Source: Deltaproteobacteria bacterium (GTDB lineage: Bacteria > Myxococcota_A > UBA9042 > PHBI01 > JACKFB01). From it: DNA of 64,000 nucleotides. A model generated the notes under the pieces. That model saw nothing but the letters and a program-made list of their open reading frames with translations. It had not been told where the DNA came from and did not search any database. A program made the position numbers and the translations under genes. The stretch is taken from contig JACKFB010000020.1 of assembly GCA_020632695.1 (NCBI GenBank), forward strand, positions 1 through 64,000, read 5' to 3'. Positions 43,598 through 51,704 of the stretch are shown here, piece by piece. Position 1 is the first letter of the stretch, and each line of letters opens with the position of its first letter.

Positions 43598-44674
43598 ATG
43601 GCCACCTTCCACGAGATCGAGACCCCCGACCAGGCCGAGCCCTGGGACGGCCGCGGCCTGCCTCCGGGCGCGCGCCGGACCTTCGTCGGGCTCATCGGCG
43701 TGCTCGCGGTGGCCTCCGTCCCCTACCTGGTGCCCGGCCTGGAGGACTACCGGGCGTGGGTGCCCGGCGAGCCGCTGCCCTTCAGCCGGCAGTTCCGCAC
43801 CGACGTGGCGATGCGCTTTCACGGCGCGGTCGCCGAGGGGGCGTCGGACGACGGGCTGGTCGCCAGCGAGAAGGCGGCGCTGGAGGCGACGGCCGGGCTG
43901 GACGACGACGAGGCGCCCGCGGCGCCGTCGCTGCTGGTGGTGAATGGGGCGGAGGCCGGGGCGGAGGCCGGGGCCGGGGCCGAGACCGGGGCCGAGGCCG
44001 GGGCCGGGGCCGGGGCCGGGGCCGAGACCGGGGCCGGGGCCGAGACCGGGGCCGGGGCCGGGGCCGGGGCCGAGGCCGAGACCGAGGCCGGGGCCGAGAC
44101 CGGGGCCGGGGCCGAGACCGGGGCCGGGGCTGGTGTGGCTGGGGAGGCGGCTGCGGTGGTCGATACGGCCGTGCTGGCGGTGCAGTCGCGGCCTCCGGGG
44201 GCGACGGTGTATCGGGGGGAGGGGGATGAGGCGGAGGTGCTCTGCGTGACGCCCTGCGACGACATCACCGTGGCGGCGGGGGAGGCTTCCGAGGTGCTGG
44301 TGCTGCGGCTGGACGGGCACCTGGACGCGACGTTGACCGCGCGGCTGGACGCGGGCTCGGTGTTCCGGGCTACCACCGTGCTCGACCCGGAGCCGCCGGC
44401 CAGCAGCGGTCGGTCGCGTCGCGCCCCGCGGGCCGCGGCGCCGCCGGCCGAGCCGAGCTCGGCGCTCCCGAAGGGCGCCGCGTCGTCCACCAGCGCGCCG
44501 GAACCGGCGGCCGCGACCGGCGGGAACACGACGGTCGCTCCCGCGCCCTCGCCGGCGACCGCGGAGCCCGCGCCGGCCGCCAAGCCCCGCCCGAAGCTGC
44601 CGCGCCTGCGCGAGGGAAGCCAGGCGCCGCCTGCGCGAAAGCTCCCCGGGTTGCGTACGGACGACGCGGAGTAG
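43598..44674 (+). CDS. Membrane-anchored PEGA-domain protein with Gly-Ala/Glu-Thr repeat
   Basis: This 358-residue protein has a short cytoplasmic N-terminus and one transmembrane helix (about 28-46; TFVGLIGVLAVASVPYLV). A low-complexity Gly-Ala/Ala-Glu/Glu-Thr tract (about 118-182) is encoded by hexamer repeats. A PEGA domain follows (about 192-262; QSRPPGATVYRGEG, VLCVTPCDDITV, VLRLDGHLD). The tail is Ala/Pro-rich and disordered. PEGA domains occur in envelope and kinase-linked proteins of myxobacteria. It probably anchors or scaffolds at the envelope for the MBOAT/SGNH module; the link is inferred from the 7-base spacing to the MBOAT gene. The ATG follows GAGCGCGAG. Confidence 0.82.
   Translation: MATFHEIETPDQAEPWDGRGLPPGARRTFVGLIGVLAVASVPYLVPGLEDYRAWVPGEPLPFSRQFRTDVAMRFHGAVAEGASDDGLVASEKAALEATAGLDDDEAPAAPSLLVVNGAEAGAEAGAGAETGAEAGAGAGAGAETGAGAETGAGAGAGAEAETEAGAETGAGAETGAGAGVAGEAAAVVDTAVLAVQSRPPGATVYRGEGDEAEVLCVTPCDDITVAAGEASEVLVLRLDGHLDATLTARLDAGSVFRATTVLDPEPPASSGRSRRAPRAAAPPAEPSSALPKGAASSTSAPEPAAATGGNTTVAPAPSPATAEPAPAAKPRPKLPRLREGSQAPPARKLPGLRTDDAE
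43950..44135 (+). repeat. In-frame hexanucleotide repeat (GGGGCC / GAGACC / GAGGCC)
   Basis: About 31 six-base units encode Gly-Ala, Glu-Ala and Glu-Thr pairs within the PEGA protein. Gain or loss of units would not break the frame. It is the same repeat family as at 1-206 and 11267-11598. Confidence 0.88.
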
Positions 44675-44705
44675 ACAATCCCGCCCGCCCGCCACGGAGC
44701 CTTCG

Positions 44706-44771
44706 ATGCCGCGATCTCGTCTCGACCCTCTCTCCCACCGCTCCTCCACGCTCCCGCCCGGCCGGGGCTGA
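44706..44771 (+). CDS. Possible 21-codon leader ORF before the AAA+ gene
   Basis: ATG at 44706, with GGAG 8 bases upstream, reads MPRSRLDPLSHRSSTLPPGRG and stops at 44771, 5 bases before the GTG of the AAA+ gene. That GTG has no ribosome-binding site of its own, so reading this ORF could feed ribosomes into it. It may also be chance. Confidence 0.3.
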   Translation: MPRSRLDPLSHRSSTLPPGRG

Positions 44772-44776
44772 CCGGC

Positions 44777-47029
44777 GTGGCCAAGAGCGACAAGCGCCTC
44801 TCCACCGTCGCCGCCACGCCCCCCGTGGCCTACGCGTGCGATCTGGACTATCTGCAGGACGAGCTCCGCTGGATCGAGGCGCGGGCGGCCCGCCTCGCCA
44901 CCGTGCGTCGCCTCGAGCTCCTCGACGCCGCCGAGGGGGAGGTCCCCGGCCGCCCCTGGCCCGGCGACGACGACGGGGGCATGTCACCGCGCGTGCTCAA
45001 GCGCCGCCTGCGCGAGCTGACCCGCGAGGAGGCCCGCCTCCGCGACGAGATCGACGCCCGCCGCGCCTGCCGCGACGCCGACGCCGAGCCGCTGGCCCTG
45101 GATCGCCTCACCGCGCTCTACGAGCTCGATCCCTTCGAACGCGCCGTCCTGCTGCTGGCGTCGGCCCCCTGCTTCTCGCGCCGCTTCGACGAGCTCTACG
45201 GCGAGCTGGACGCCGACGGCGTCGGCAACGGCCTCACCGTCGAGGTGGTCTTCAACTTCCTCGAGGTCTCCTTCGCCGAGCGCATCCGCCGCCGCACGGC
45301 CTTCGCGCCCGCCTCGCGGCTGGCCTCCAACGATCTGGTGGCGGTCTCGATGGGCGGGCGCTACATGGCCCCCAAGGACCTGCTCACCGCCGACGTGGAC
45401 ATCTCGGCGCGCACCTTCAGCCTGCTGCTGGGCGAGGAGGCCCTCAGCGACGACTTCCTGGAGTTCTCCTCGGTGGAGGAGCCGCGGGTCGCCCTCGAGC
45501 AGGTCGTGCTCAACGACGAGGACAAGCGCCGCATCCTCTCTGTGGTCGAGCGCCACGACGCCTACCTGGTCAGCCGCAAGGCCTGGGGCTTCGACGACGT
45601 CATCGGCTACGGGCGCGGCGTCCTCATGCTCTTCCACGGCCCGCCCGGCACCGGCAAGACCATGACGGCCCACGCGATCGCCCACCACGTGGGCAAGCGC
45701 ATCCTCAACGTCGATCTGCCCGCCTTCGTCGGCCACATCGAGGCCGACCGCTACCTGCCGGCGCTCTTTCGCGAGGCCCGGCTGCAGAACGCCATCCTCT
45801 TCTTCGACGAGTGCGAGGTGCTCTTCGGGCAGCGTCAGGCCGGCAACCTCTTGATGACCATGCTGCTGGGCGAGATCGAGCGCTTCGAGGGCATCGCCGT
45901 CCTGGCCACCAACCTCCCCGAGGCGATGGACGAGGCCCTGGACCGCCGCATCCTCATCAAGGTCCGCTTCCCGCAGCCCGACCGCCAGGCCCGCCTCGAG
46001 ATCTGGCGCAAGCACCTGCCCGACACGGCTCCCCTGGCGCCGGACATCGACCTGGAGGCCCTGGCCGACCGCTTCGAGATGACCGGCGGCTACATCAAGA
46101 ACGCCGTCCTGGTCGCCGTCGCCGAGGCGGTGCACGGCGGCGGAGACACCCCCCAGATCACCATGGCCCACCTGGAGGCCGCCGCGCGCCAGCAGCTCGA
46201 CCGACCCCTGGACGACGACGGCTCCATGGTGCGGCCCAAGGTGCGCCTGGAGGACGTCGTGCTCCCGGCGCCGCTGCGGGTGAAGGTCGACGAGCTCATC
46301 GACGCAGCCCGCAGCCTGCGCACCGTGCTGCACCGCTGGGGCATCGGCCGCCACCTGACCTACGGCAAGGGCGTGTCGGCGCTCTTCTTTGGCGAGCCGG
46401 GTACGGGAAAGACGCTGTGCGCCGAGGCCATCGCCTGCGAGCTGACCCGCCCGCTGCTGGTCGCGGCCATCCCCACCCTGGTCTCCAAATACGTCGGCGA
46501 GACCGAGAAGAACCTGCAGTGGCTCTTCACCCAGGCGCGGGCCCACGGCGCCGTGCTCTTCCTCGACGAGGCCGACTCGCTGCTCATGCAGCGCGGCGAG
46601 GGGCGGGCGTCGCGCCACGACGACTCGGCGGTCAACACCTTCCTCAAGCTGGTCGAGCGCCACGACGGCGTCGTGCTGATGGCCACCAACCTCCCCGACA
46701 AGCTCGACCCGGCGCTGACCCGGCGCCTGACCTACCGCCTCGAGTTTCCCTTCCCCGACCCCACGCTGCGCGCCGGGATCTGGCGCCGCCTCTTGCCGGT
46801 GGATCTCCCCACCGAGGGCGAGCTGGACGTCGACCGCCTCGGCCGCGGCTGGCGCCTGGCCGGCGGGCACATCAAGAACGCCGTGTTCAAGGCGGCCTTC
46901 CGCGCCGCCAGCGCCGGCGGGCTGGTGTCCCAGGCCCTGCTGGAGGAGGCGGCCCGCGAGGAGCTCGAGTCGGCCCAGGCCGGCAAGAAGCCCCCCATCG
47001 GCTTCGGCACTCCGGGCTCGGGCACGTGA
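44777..47029 (+). CDS. Tandem AAA+ ATPase
   Basis: This 750-residue cytoplasmic protein has an N-terminal helical region (1-240) and two AAA modules. The first has Walker A GPPGTGKT (288-295), Walker B ILFFDECE (340-347) and sensor-1 VLATNLPE. The second has Walker A GEPGTGKT (539-546), KYVGETEKNLQWLF (pore/second-region-of-homology type), Walker B VLFLDEADS and LMATNLPDKLD. Both sites look able to bind and cleave ATP. Each module ends GGxIKNAV, as in CDC48/VAT-like unfoldases. It probably remodels or unfolds protein complexes, forming rings; the client is unknown. The GTGA overlap with the following lipoprotein gene is notable. Confidence 0.9.
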   Translation: MAKSDKRLSTVAATPPVAYACDLDYLQDELRWIEARAARLATVRRLELLDAAEGEVPGRPWPGDDDGGMSPRVLKRRLRELTREEARLRDEIDARRACRDADAEPLALDRLTALYELDPFERAVLLLASAPCFSRRFDELYGELDADGVGNGLTVEVVFNFLEVSFAERIRRRTAFAPASRLASNDLVAVSMGGRYMAPKDLLTADVDISARTFSLLLGEEALSDDFLEFSSVEEPRVALEQVVLNDEDKRRILSVVERHDAYLVSRKAWGFDDVIGYGRGVLMLFHGPPGTGKTMTAHAIAHHVGKRILNVDLPAFVGHIEADRYLPALFREARLQNAILFFDECEVLFGQRQAGNLLMTMLLGEIERFEGIAVLATNLPEAMDEALDRRILIKVRFPQPDRQARLEIWRKHLPDTAPLAPDIDLEALADRFEMTGGYIKNAVLVAVAEAVHGGGDTPQITMAHLEAAARQQLDRPLDDDGSMVRPKVRLEDVVLPAPLRVKVDELIDAARSLRTVLHRWGIGRHLTYGKGVSALFFGEPGTGKTLCAEAIACELTRPLLVAAIPTLVSKYVGETEKNLQWLFTQARAHGAVLFLDEADSLLMQRGEGRASRHDDSAVNTFLKLVERHDGVVLMATNLPDKLDPALTRRLTYRLEFPFPDPTLRAGIWRRLLPVDLPTEGELDVDRLGRGWRLAGGHIKNAVFKAAFRAASAGGLVSQALLEEAAREELESAQAGKKPPIGFGTPGSGT

Positions 47030-47970
47030 CGGCGAGGGCCCGACTCGCCACCGCCCTCGTGCTCGGGTGGGCCGCCTGCGCCGCCCCCGAGCGCCGCCCG
47101 GCCGAGCCTGTCGAGCCGGCGGCCTGCGCCCCGCCCACCGGCGCCCTGGCCGAGCGCATCCGCACCATCGTCGCCGCGCCCACCGTCCGCGCCAGGCTCC
47201 GCCCGGCCGCCGGTCAGGACCCGCGCCGCCTGGCGGGCGCCGTCGCCGCGCGCCTCGCCCAGGCGGGCGGTGACGTGCTCGAGAGCGAGGTGGCGTCGGG
47301 CGAGCTCCGGATGCGCCTGCGGCTGCGCGAGTCCACGCCCGACGCCTTCCGCGCGCTGCTCGCCCCCGGCGAGTTCGGCATCCATCCGGTCGATGACGCC
47401 GCGGTGCGGGCGATGGCCGAGCGCATCCGCACCCGGCTGGTCCTGGCCCCCGAGCTCCGGCTCGAGCGCTGGGACGACGGCCCGGCCGAGGTGGTCGGCG
47501 AGGACCGCGAGGCCCTCGACCGCTTCATCGCCGACCTCCCGCGGCCCGAGGGGAGCCGCTGGGTGCTCATGGACACCGCCGCGCTCGGCGGACCGTCGAC
47601 CTGGCGCGCCATGCTGGTCGGCCCCGCCCGCTTCTCGGGTGAGGACCTCGACCGGTGCGCGGTGGGCGTCGAGAGCGGCCCCGGGACCCCGCCCCAGCTC
47701 GTCCTGGCCTTGGGCGCCCAGGCCGCGCCCGGCTTCACCGCCTGGACCGGCGACCGGGTCGGGCAGCGCATCGCCTTCGTCGTGGACGGCGCGGTCATCG
47801 CGGCGCCCCAGGTGCAGGAGGCGGTCCCCGGCCGGCGCCTGGTGTTCTCCGGCACGGCGCCCGGCGCCGTCGAGACCGTGGCGGTGCTGCTACGCGGCGG
47901 GCCCCTGGACGCGCGCCCCGAGCTGGTCGACTTCCTCGTGGACATGACCCGGGCGGCCCCGACGCGGTGA
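47026..47970 (+). CDS. Lipoprotein with SecD P1-head-like domain
   Basis: This 314-residue exported protein starts MTARARLATALVLGWAAC (lipobox-like W-A-A-C). The C-terminal third (VGQRIAFVVDGAVIAAPQV, then LVFSGTAPGAVETVAVLLRGGPL) matches the pattern of the SecD/SecDF periplasmic P1 head, where the sequence 'GxxLAIVLDGxVxSAP' is typical. There are no SecD transmembrane helices, so it is not a translocase subunit itself. It might bind exported polypeptides near the membrane. Its start overlaps the stop of the tandem AAA+ gene, so the two are co-expressed, although one product acts in the cytoplasm and the other outside it. Confidence 0.8.
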   Translation: MTARARLATALVLGWAACAAPERRPAEPVEPAACAPPTGALAERIRTIVAAPTVRARLRPAAGQDPRRLAGAVAARLAQAGGDVLESEVASGELRMRLRLRESTPDAFRALLAPGEFGIHPVDDAAVRAMAERIRTRLVLAPELRLERWDDGPAEVVGEDREALDRFIADLPRPEGSRWVLMDTAALGGPSTWRAMLVGPARFSGEDLDRCAVGVESGPGTPPQLVLALGAQAAPGFTAWTGDRVGQRIAFVVDGAVIAAPQVQEAVPGRRLVFSGTAPGAVETVAVLLRGGPLDARPELVDFLVDMTRAAPTR

Positions 47971-48037
47971 GCCCGGTCAAAGCCGAGCGGGGCGCCAGCG
48001 AGCCAGCCGTGCGACGGGACGCTCTGGGGCCGACCGC

Positions 48038-49171
48038 TCAGGCGGCGATGAAGTCGGCGACGTCGGTCCAGAGCGACTCGAAGCCCTGCCGCGTGAAGCG
48101 GGAGCCCGAGGGCAGCCAGTCCACGTGCGGCGGGTCGTGGGAGGGGCCCCGGAAGTGGCCGATGACGTCCAGGTGGTCCGCCCAGGCGGCGTGGATGACC
48201 TCGCCCCAGGGCTGCGAGCGGGTCGGCACGATCCCGTCGTTGGCGGTGGGCGGCGGCAGCTCGCCGAAGAGCCGCGCCAGCAGCGCGCCCGTCTCGGGGC
48301 CGTCGGCGCCGCGCGGCAGCGGCTCGCCCGGCTCGAATCCGGCGCGCCGCTCCAGCCAGCGATACACGGCGTGGAGCACCTGCCCGGGCGCGTCCAGCCC
48401 CAGCTCCGCCGCGTCCCAGAGCCCCGGGCGCCGGCCCCGCGTCACCACCGACGCGCGCCGGATGTCGGGGCGGTCGCGCAGCATCGAACGCAGCAGCTCG
48501 GTCCCCTCGGGCGTGAGCTGGCGGATGAGTGAGCGGTCGCGCCCCACGTCGTCGAAGAACGCGGCCAGGGCGGCGCGCCGCTCCGAGCTGAAGTCGTCGA
48601 GCAGCTCGGCCTCGATCTGGTCGAAGAGCCCCTCGGCCACGCCCGCGGCGCTGTCGAGGCGGTTGAGCACGCGCACGAAGCCCTGCATGGCGGCGAAGGA
48701 CATGCGCCGGTTGCGCACCAGATCCACCGTGGCGAGGCTGAGCAGCCGCAGCACCTTGTCACCGGCGAAGCCGACGAAGGACGCCGCCAGCGGGGCGCCG
48801 AAGTGCGGCGTGGCGATGGTGACGATGCTGCGCACCCGCGACGCCAGCGCCTGGACCTCGGCAGGAGCGCCGATGTCCGCGTCGGGCGTGGTGAACAGGC
48901 GCGCGTCGAGACCGCCGGTGGAGTGTCCGATCAGGTGGATGGGGCCACCGCCCGCGTCGCACTCGGCGATGATCTCGCCCAGCCGCCGCGCGCGCTCGAT
49001 GATCGAGGCGGTCGGCCGCGTGGGCACGTCGTGGACGATGACCTCCAGCCCGCGCTGGACGAAGAGCGGCCCGAGGAACTCGCGGACGTGCGTGAAGTAG
49101 CGCAGCGTCCCCAGGTTGGCGAAGCCGAAGAAGCCCGGGATCAGGTAGACTTGGTGCGGGGTCGTGCTCAT
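48038..49171 (-). CDS. Alpha/beta-hydrolase lipase, cytoplasmic
   Basis: This 377-residue protein has no signal peptide: MSTTPHQVYLIPGFFGFANL begins directly with the beta strand and oxyanion region. The nucleophile elbow is GHSTGGLDAR and a likely late His lies in WADHLDVIGHF. TIATPHFGAPLA follows the elbow as in lipases and PGAP1-like proteins. A helical lid region spans about 130-220. It probably hydrolyses lipid or fatty esters. It stands next to an unrelated hypothetical gene on the same strand (58-base gap). Confidence 0.88.
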   Translation of the reverse strand: MSTTPHQVYLIPGFFGFANLGTLRYFTHVREFLGPLFVQRGLEVIVHDVPTRPTASIIERARRLGEIIAECDAGGGPIHLIGHSTGGLDARLFTTPDADIGAPAEVQALASRVRSIVTIATPHFGAPLAASFVGFAGDKVLRLLSLATVDLVRNRRMSFAAMQGFVRVLNRLDSAAGVAEGLFDQIEAELLDDFSSERRAALAAFFDDVGRDRSLIRQLTPEGTELLRSMLRDRPDIRRASVVTRGRRPGLWDAAELGLDAPGQVLHAVYRWLERRAGFEPGEPLPRGADGPETGALLARLFGELPPPTANDGIVPTRSQPWGEVIHAAWADHLDVIGHFRGPSHDPPHVDWLPSGSRFTRQGFESLWTDVADFIAA

Positions 49172-49229
49172 CGGTGGTCACCCTCTGGCGCTTCGGCAGC
49201 CCGGCTCACCGCGAGCCCCGCTGATCTCG

Positions 49230-50102
49230 TCAGGGTGAGTAGTAGAGTTCGACGGCGGCGCCCTCGGGGCGCTGGATCGCGGCGACCCACTCGGGGCCGC
49301 TGACGCCGAGCGCTCGCTCGAAGCGGTCCAGGGTCTCGCCCGTGGCGCCGGGAGCCATCGAGGCCAGCGCGCGCGCAGCCCGCGCCGACGGCTCGGTCAG
49401 CAGCAGCCCCGCGCCGGCGAGGCCGTGGGCGCCGAGGCCGACCACGAGCACGCGGCTCTGGTCGTCGGAGTCGGCGAGCGCGCGCGCCATCGCCGGATGG
49501 AACCAGGGGGCTCCCACCATCTTGAAGGCGTGCTGGGCCAGATCCAGGTCCTGGGCCCGGTCCCGCCCCGGGATGGGCAGGAAGAGCTCGGTGACCTCCT
49601 CGCCCGGCGTCACCGTGCGGCGGATCTGCGCTACGGTCTGCGCGGAGCTGCGCCGGGCCCACTCGACGAGCTGCGCGGTCACGGCGTGCTGGGCGGCGTA
49701 GGCCTTGGCCTTGGGGAAGGGGGACGGGGAGGGGAAGAACCAGCCGCCGTCGAGCCCCTCGTGGGTCAGCTCCACCCAGGAGCCGGTGGCCACCGGCGCC
49801 AGGTGCTCGCCGGCGTTGGCCATGCCCTCCAGCTCTTCGCCGCTCGCGCCGGCTTCCAGCAGGAACTCGCCGATGGTGGGCACGAAGAGCTCGGCCGGCC
49901 CCGCCGCGTACCAGGTGAGGCGACGGCCGTCCGCCGACAGCCGCACGGTCCAGGTGGTCGGGTCGGCGTCGCCCGGCTCCTCGGGCTCCGGCTGCACCTC
50001 CAACCAGCCGACCAGGATCTCGGCGTCCTCCTCGCGCGCCAGCGGCAGGGCGCGCAGTCCGGCGACCATCCGGCCGCGAGCTCCAGAGGGGTCAGCGCTC
50101 AT
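49230..50102 (-). CDS. Hypothetical cytoplasmic protein
   Basis: This 290-residue soluble protein is not recognised. The ATG at 50102 with GGAGGCCCCG upstream fixes the start over a longer frame. It is acidic, with a beta-rich first half (TTWTVRLSADGRRLTWYAAG) and a helical second half (AKAYAAQHAVTAQLVEWARR). The segment RVLVVGLGAHGLAGAGLLLT is Gly-rich but no nucleotide-binding site is certain. It could be co-transcribed with the lipase at 48038-49171. No signal peptide or membrane helix is present. Confidence 0.75.
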   Translation of the reverse strand: MSADPSGARGRMVAGLRALPLAREEDAEILVGWLEVQPEPEEPGDADPTTWTVRLSADGRRLTWYAAGPAELFVPTIGEFLLEAGASGEELEGMANAGEHLAPVATGSWVELTHEGLDGGWFFPSPSPFPKAKAYAAQHAVTAQLVEWARRSSAQTVAQIRRTVTPGEEVTELFLPIPGRDRAQDLDLAQHAFKMVGAPWFHPAMARALADSDDQSRVLVVGLGAHGLAGAGLLLTEPSARAARALASMAPGATGETLDRFERALGVSGPEWVAAIQRPEGAAVELYYSP

Positions 50103-50164
50103 CGGGGCCTCCGGGATCGTGCTCCCACGCCGCACGCGCGGGGTTCGGCTCGACCTGTCGCTCA

Positions 50165-50173
50165 TGCTACCCT
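50165..50173 (+). promoter_or_regulatory. Extended -10-like element before VWA lipoprotein gene
   Basis: TGC-TACCCT ends 8 bases before the ATG at 50182. The best -35 (TTCGGC, 18 bases further upstream) is weak. Confidence 0.3.
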
Positions 50174-50181
50174 CCGGCCCG

Positions 50182-51606
50182 ATGAAGTGGCCAGCCCTCG
50201 GCGGGCCACCCGGTCGGCGGGGGGGCGCGATGCCAGGCGCGATGACAGTGGATCTCGGGCGCAGGACGGGCCTGCTCGCTGTCACGAGCGCGGTCATCAT
50301 CGCCAGCTGTGGAGGCGGCGGCAGCGGGTCGGGCGCCGACGCCCTCTCCGGTCGCGACGCCCGCCGCGACACCGGCGGCGGCATCATCATCATCGGCGCC
50401 GACGTGACCCCGGACGCCGTCGAGGACGCGGCCACGCCGGACGCCTTCTCCTGCGTCCCCAACCAGCGGACCTGCGTCACGCCGACGAGCTGGGCCATCT
50501 GCACCAAGACCGGCACCGGCCACGGGCTGGAGTCCGATTGCGCCGGTCAGGCGCTCTGCGAGCCGCAGAGCGGCCTGTGCAAGCTGCCCTTCTGCGTGCC
50601 CGAGAGCCGAAAGTGCGCCGGCATCTCGACCTTCCAGGTCTGCAACGCCTCGGGGACCGACTTCGACGAAGAGCTCCGCCACTGCGCGGACGGCCAGGTC
50701 TGTGTCGACGGCCAGTGCCGCGCCTGCTTCCCCGGCAGGCTCTCCTGCGCCGACGACACCACCCCGGCGATCTGCGCCGAGGACGGCGAGACCTTCGTCC
50801 CGCAGTCGCCGTGTCCGTCGGGACAGGCGTGCTACGAGTTCAACGGCGAGTGTCGCCCGCCGGTCTGCGTGCCGGGCGCGCCGAGCTGCGCCAGCCTCAC
50901 CAGCTACCATCACTGCCTGCCCAGCGGGACGGGCTACGACTCGCTGGTGCAGGGGTGCTTCGACGGCAGCCTGTGCAAGGACAGCCAGTGCGTGCTGGCG
51001 AGCTGCGTGCCGCTGGTCATGCTGCTGGTGGACCGCTCGGGCAGCATGGTGCCTCACTGGCCGGCGGTGCGCGCCAGCGTGAAGAGCGTCATCGCCCAGA
51101 ACCCCCAGGCCGCCTTCGGCATCATGGCCTTCCCGGCGGACGGGGGCTGCGGGGCGCCGAACTACCCGAGCCTGCCGCTGAACTACCAGGACGAGGAGAC
51201 CATCGACGCCTGGTTCGACGCGACGATGCCCAACGGCGCTACGCCGCTCGCGTACTCGATGCGCGGCACCGCGCTGGTGGCCGAGTCGATCTGGGGCGCC
51301 TCCGGGGGGGCGCTGGTGGTGCTCTCCGACGGCGAGGACACCTGCGTGCCGGGCGGCGGGCCGACGCAGGACGACGCCGTCACCCTCATCTCGAGCTGGG
51401 CCCGGGTCCTCTTCGAGCAGCACGGGGTGCGCAGCTACGCGATCGGCTACAAGTTCGAAGGTGACACCTCGCAGCTCGACGCCATCGCGGCCAACGGCGG
51501 CACCGAGACGACCAGCTACCTGTCCGCGGGCAGCGAGGCCGAGCTGGCCAACGCCTTCAAGACGGTGATCGCCGACTACAAGTGGTGCCTGCCGCCGAAG
51601 AACTGA
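50182..51606 (+). CDS. Cys-rich lipoprotein with von Willebrand factor A domain
   Basis: This 474-residue exported protein (start at 50182; ATGs at 50230 and 50242 are alternatives that give shorter signals) has the signal RRTGLLAVTSAVIIASC with lipobox I-A-S-C. Residues about 90-275 contain repeated Cys-rich modules (CVPNQRTC, CADGQVCVDGQC, CPSGQACYEFNGEC) of EGF-like spacing. The VWA domain has a MIDAS DRSGSM (Asp284, Ser286, Ser288), SDGEDTC and a helical end. VWA lipoproteins usually mediate metal-dependent surface adhesion. It is the third such Cys-rich/Asp-rich surface protein in the window and appears monocistronic. Confidence 0.88.
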   Translation: MKWPALGGPPGRRGGAMPGAMTVDLGRRTGLLAVTSAVIIASCGGGGSGSGADALSGRDARRDTGGGIIIIGADVTPDAVEDAATPDAFSCVPNQRTCVTPTSWAICTKTGTGHGLESDCAGQALCEPQSGLCKLPFCVPESRKCAGISTFQVCNASGTDFDEELRHCADGQVCVDGQCRACFPGRLSCADDTTPAICAEDGETFVPQSPCPSGQACYEFNGECRPPVCVPGAPSCASLTSYHHCLPSGTGYDSLVQGCFDGSLCKDSQCVLASCVPLVMLLVDRSGSMVPHWPAVRASVKSVIAQNPQAAFGIMAFPADGGCGAPNYPSLPLNYQDEETIDAWFDATMPNGATPLAYSMRGTALVAESIWGASGGALVVLSDGEDTCVPGGGPTQDDAVTLISSWARVLFEQHGVRSYAIGYKFEGDTSQLDAIAANGGTETTSYLSAGSEAELANAFKTVIADYKWCLPPKN

Positions 51607-51704
51607 GCTGCGCCCGCGGGTGCCGAGGCCTGCCGTGCGCCCAGGGGTGCACGCTCCGGACCGGACATCGCGGTGTCCCAGGCACCCGTGATACAAGGCG
51701 CCCC

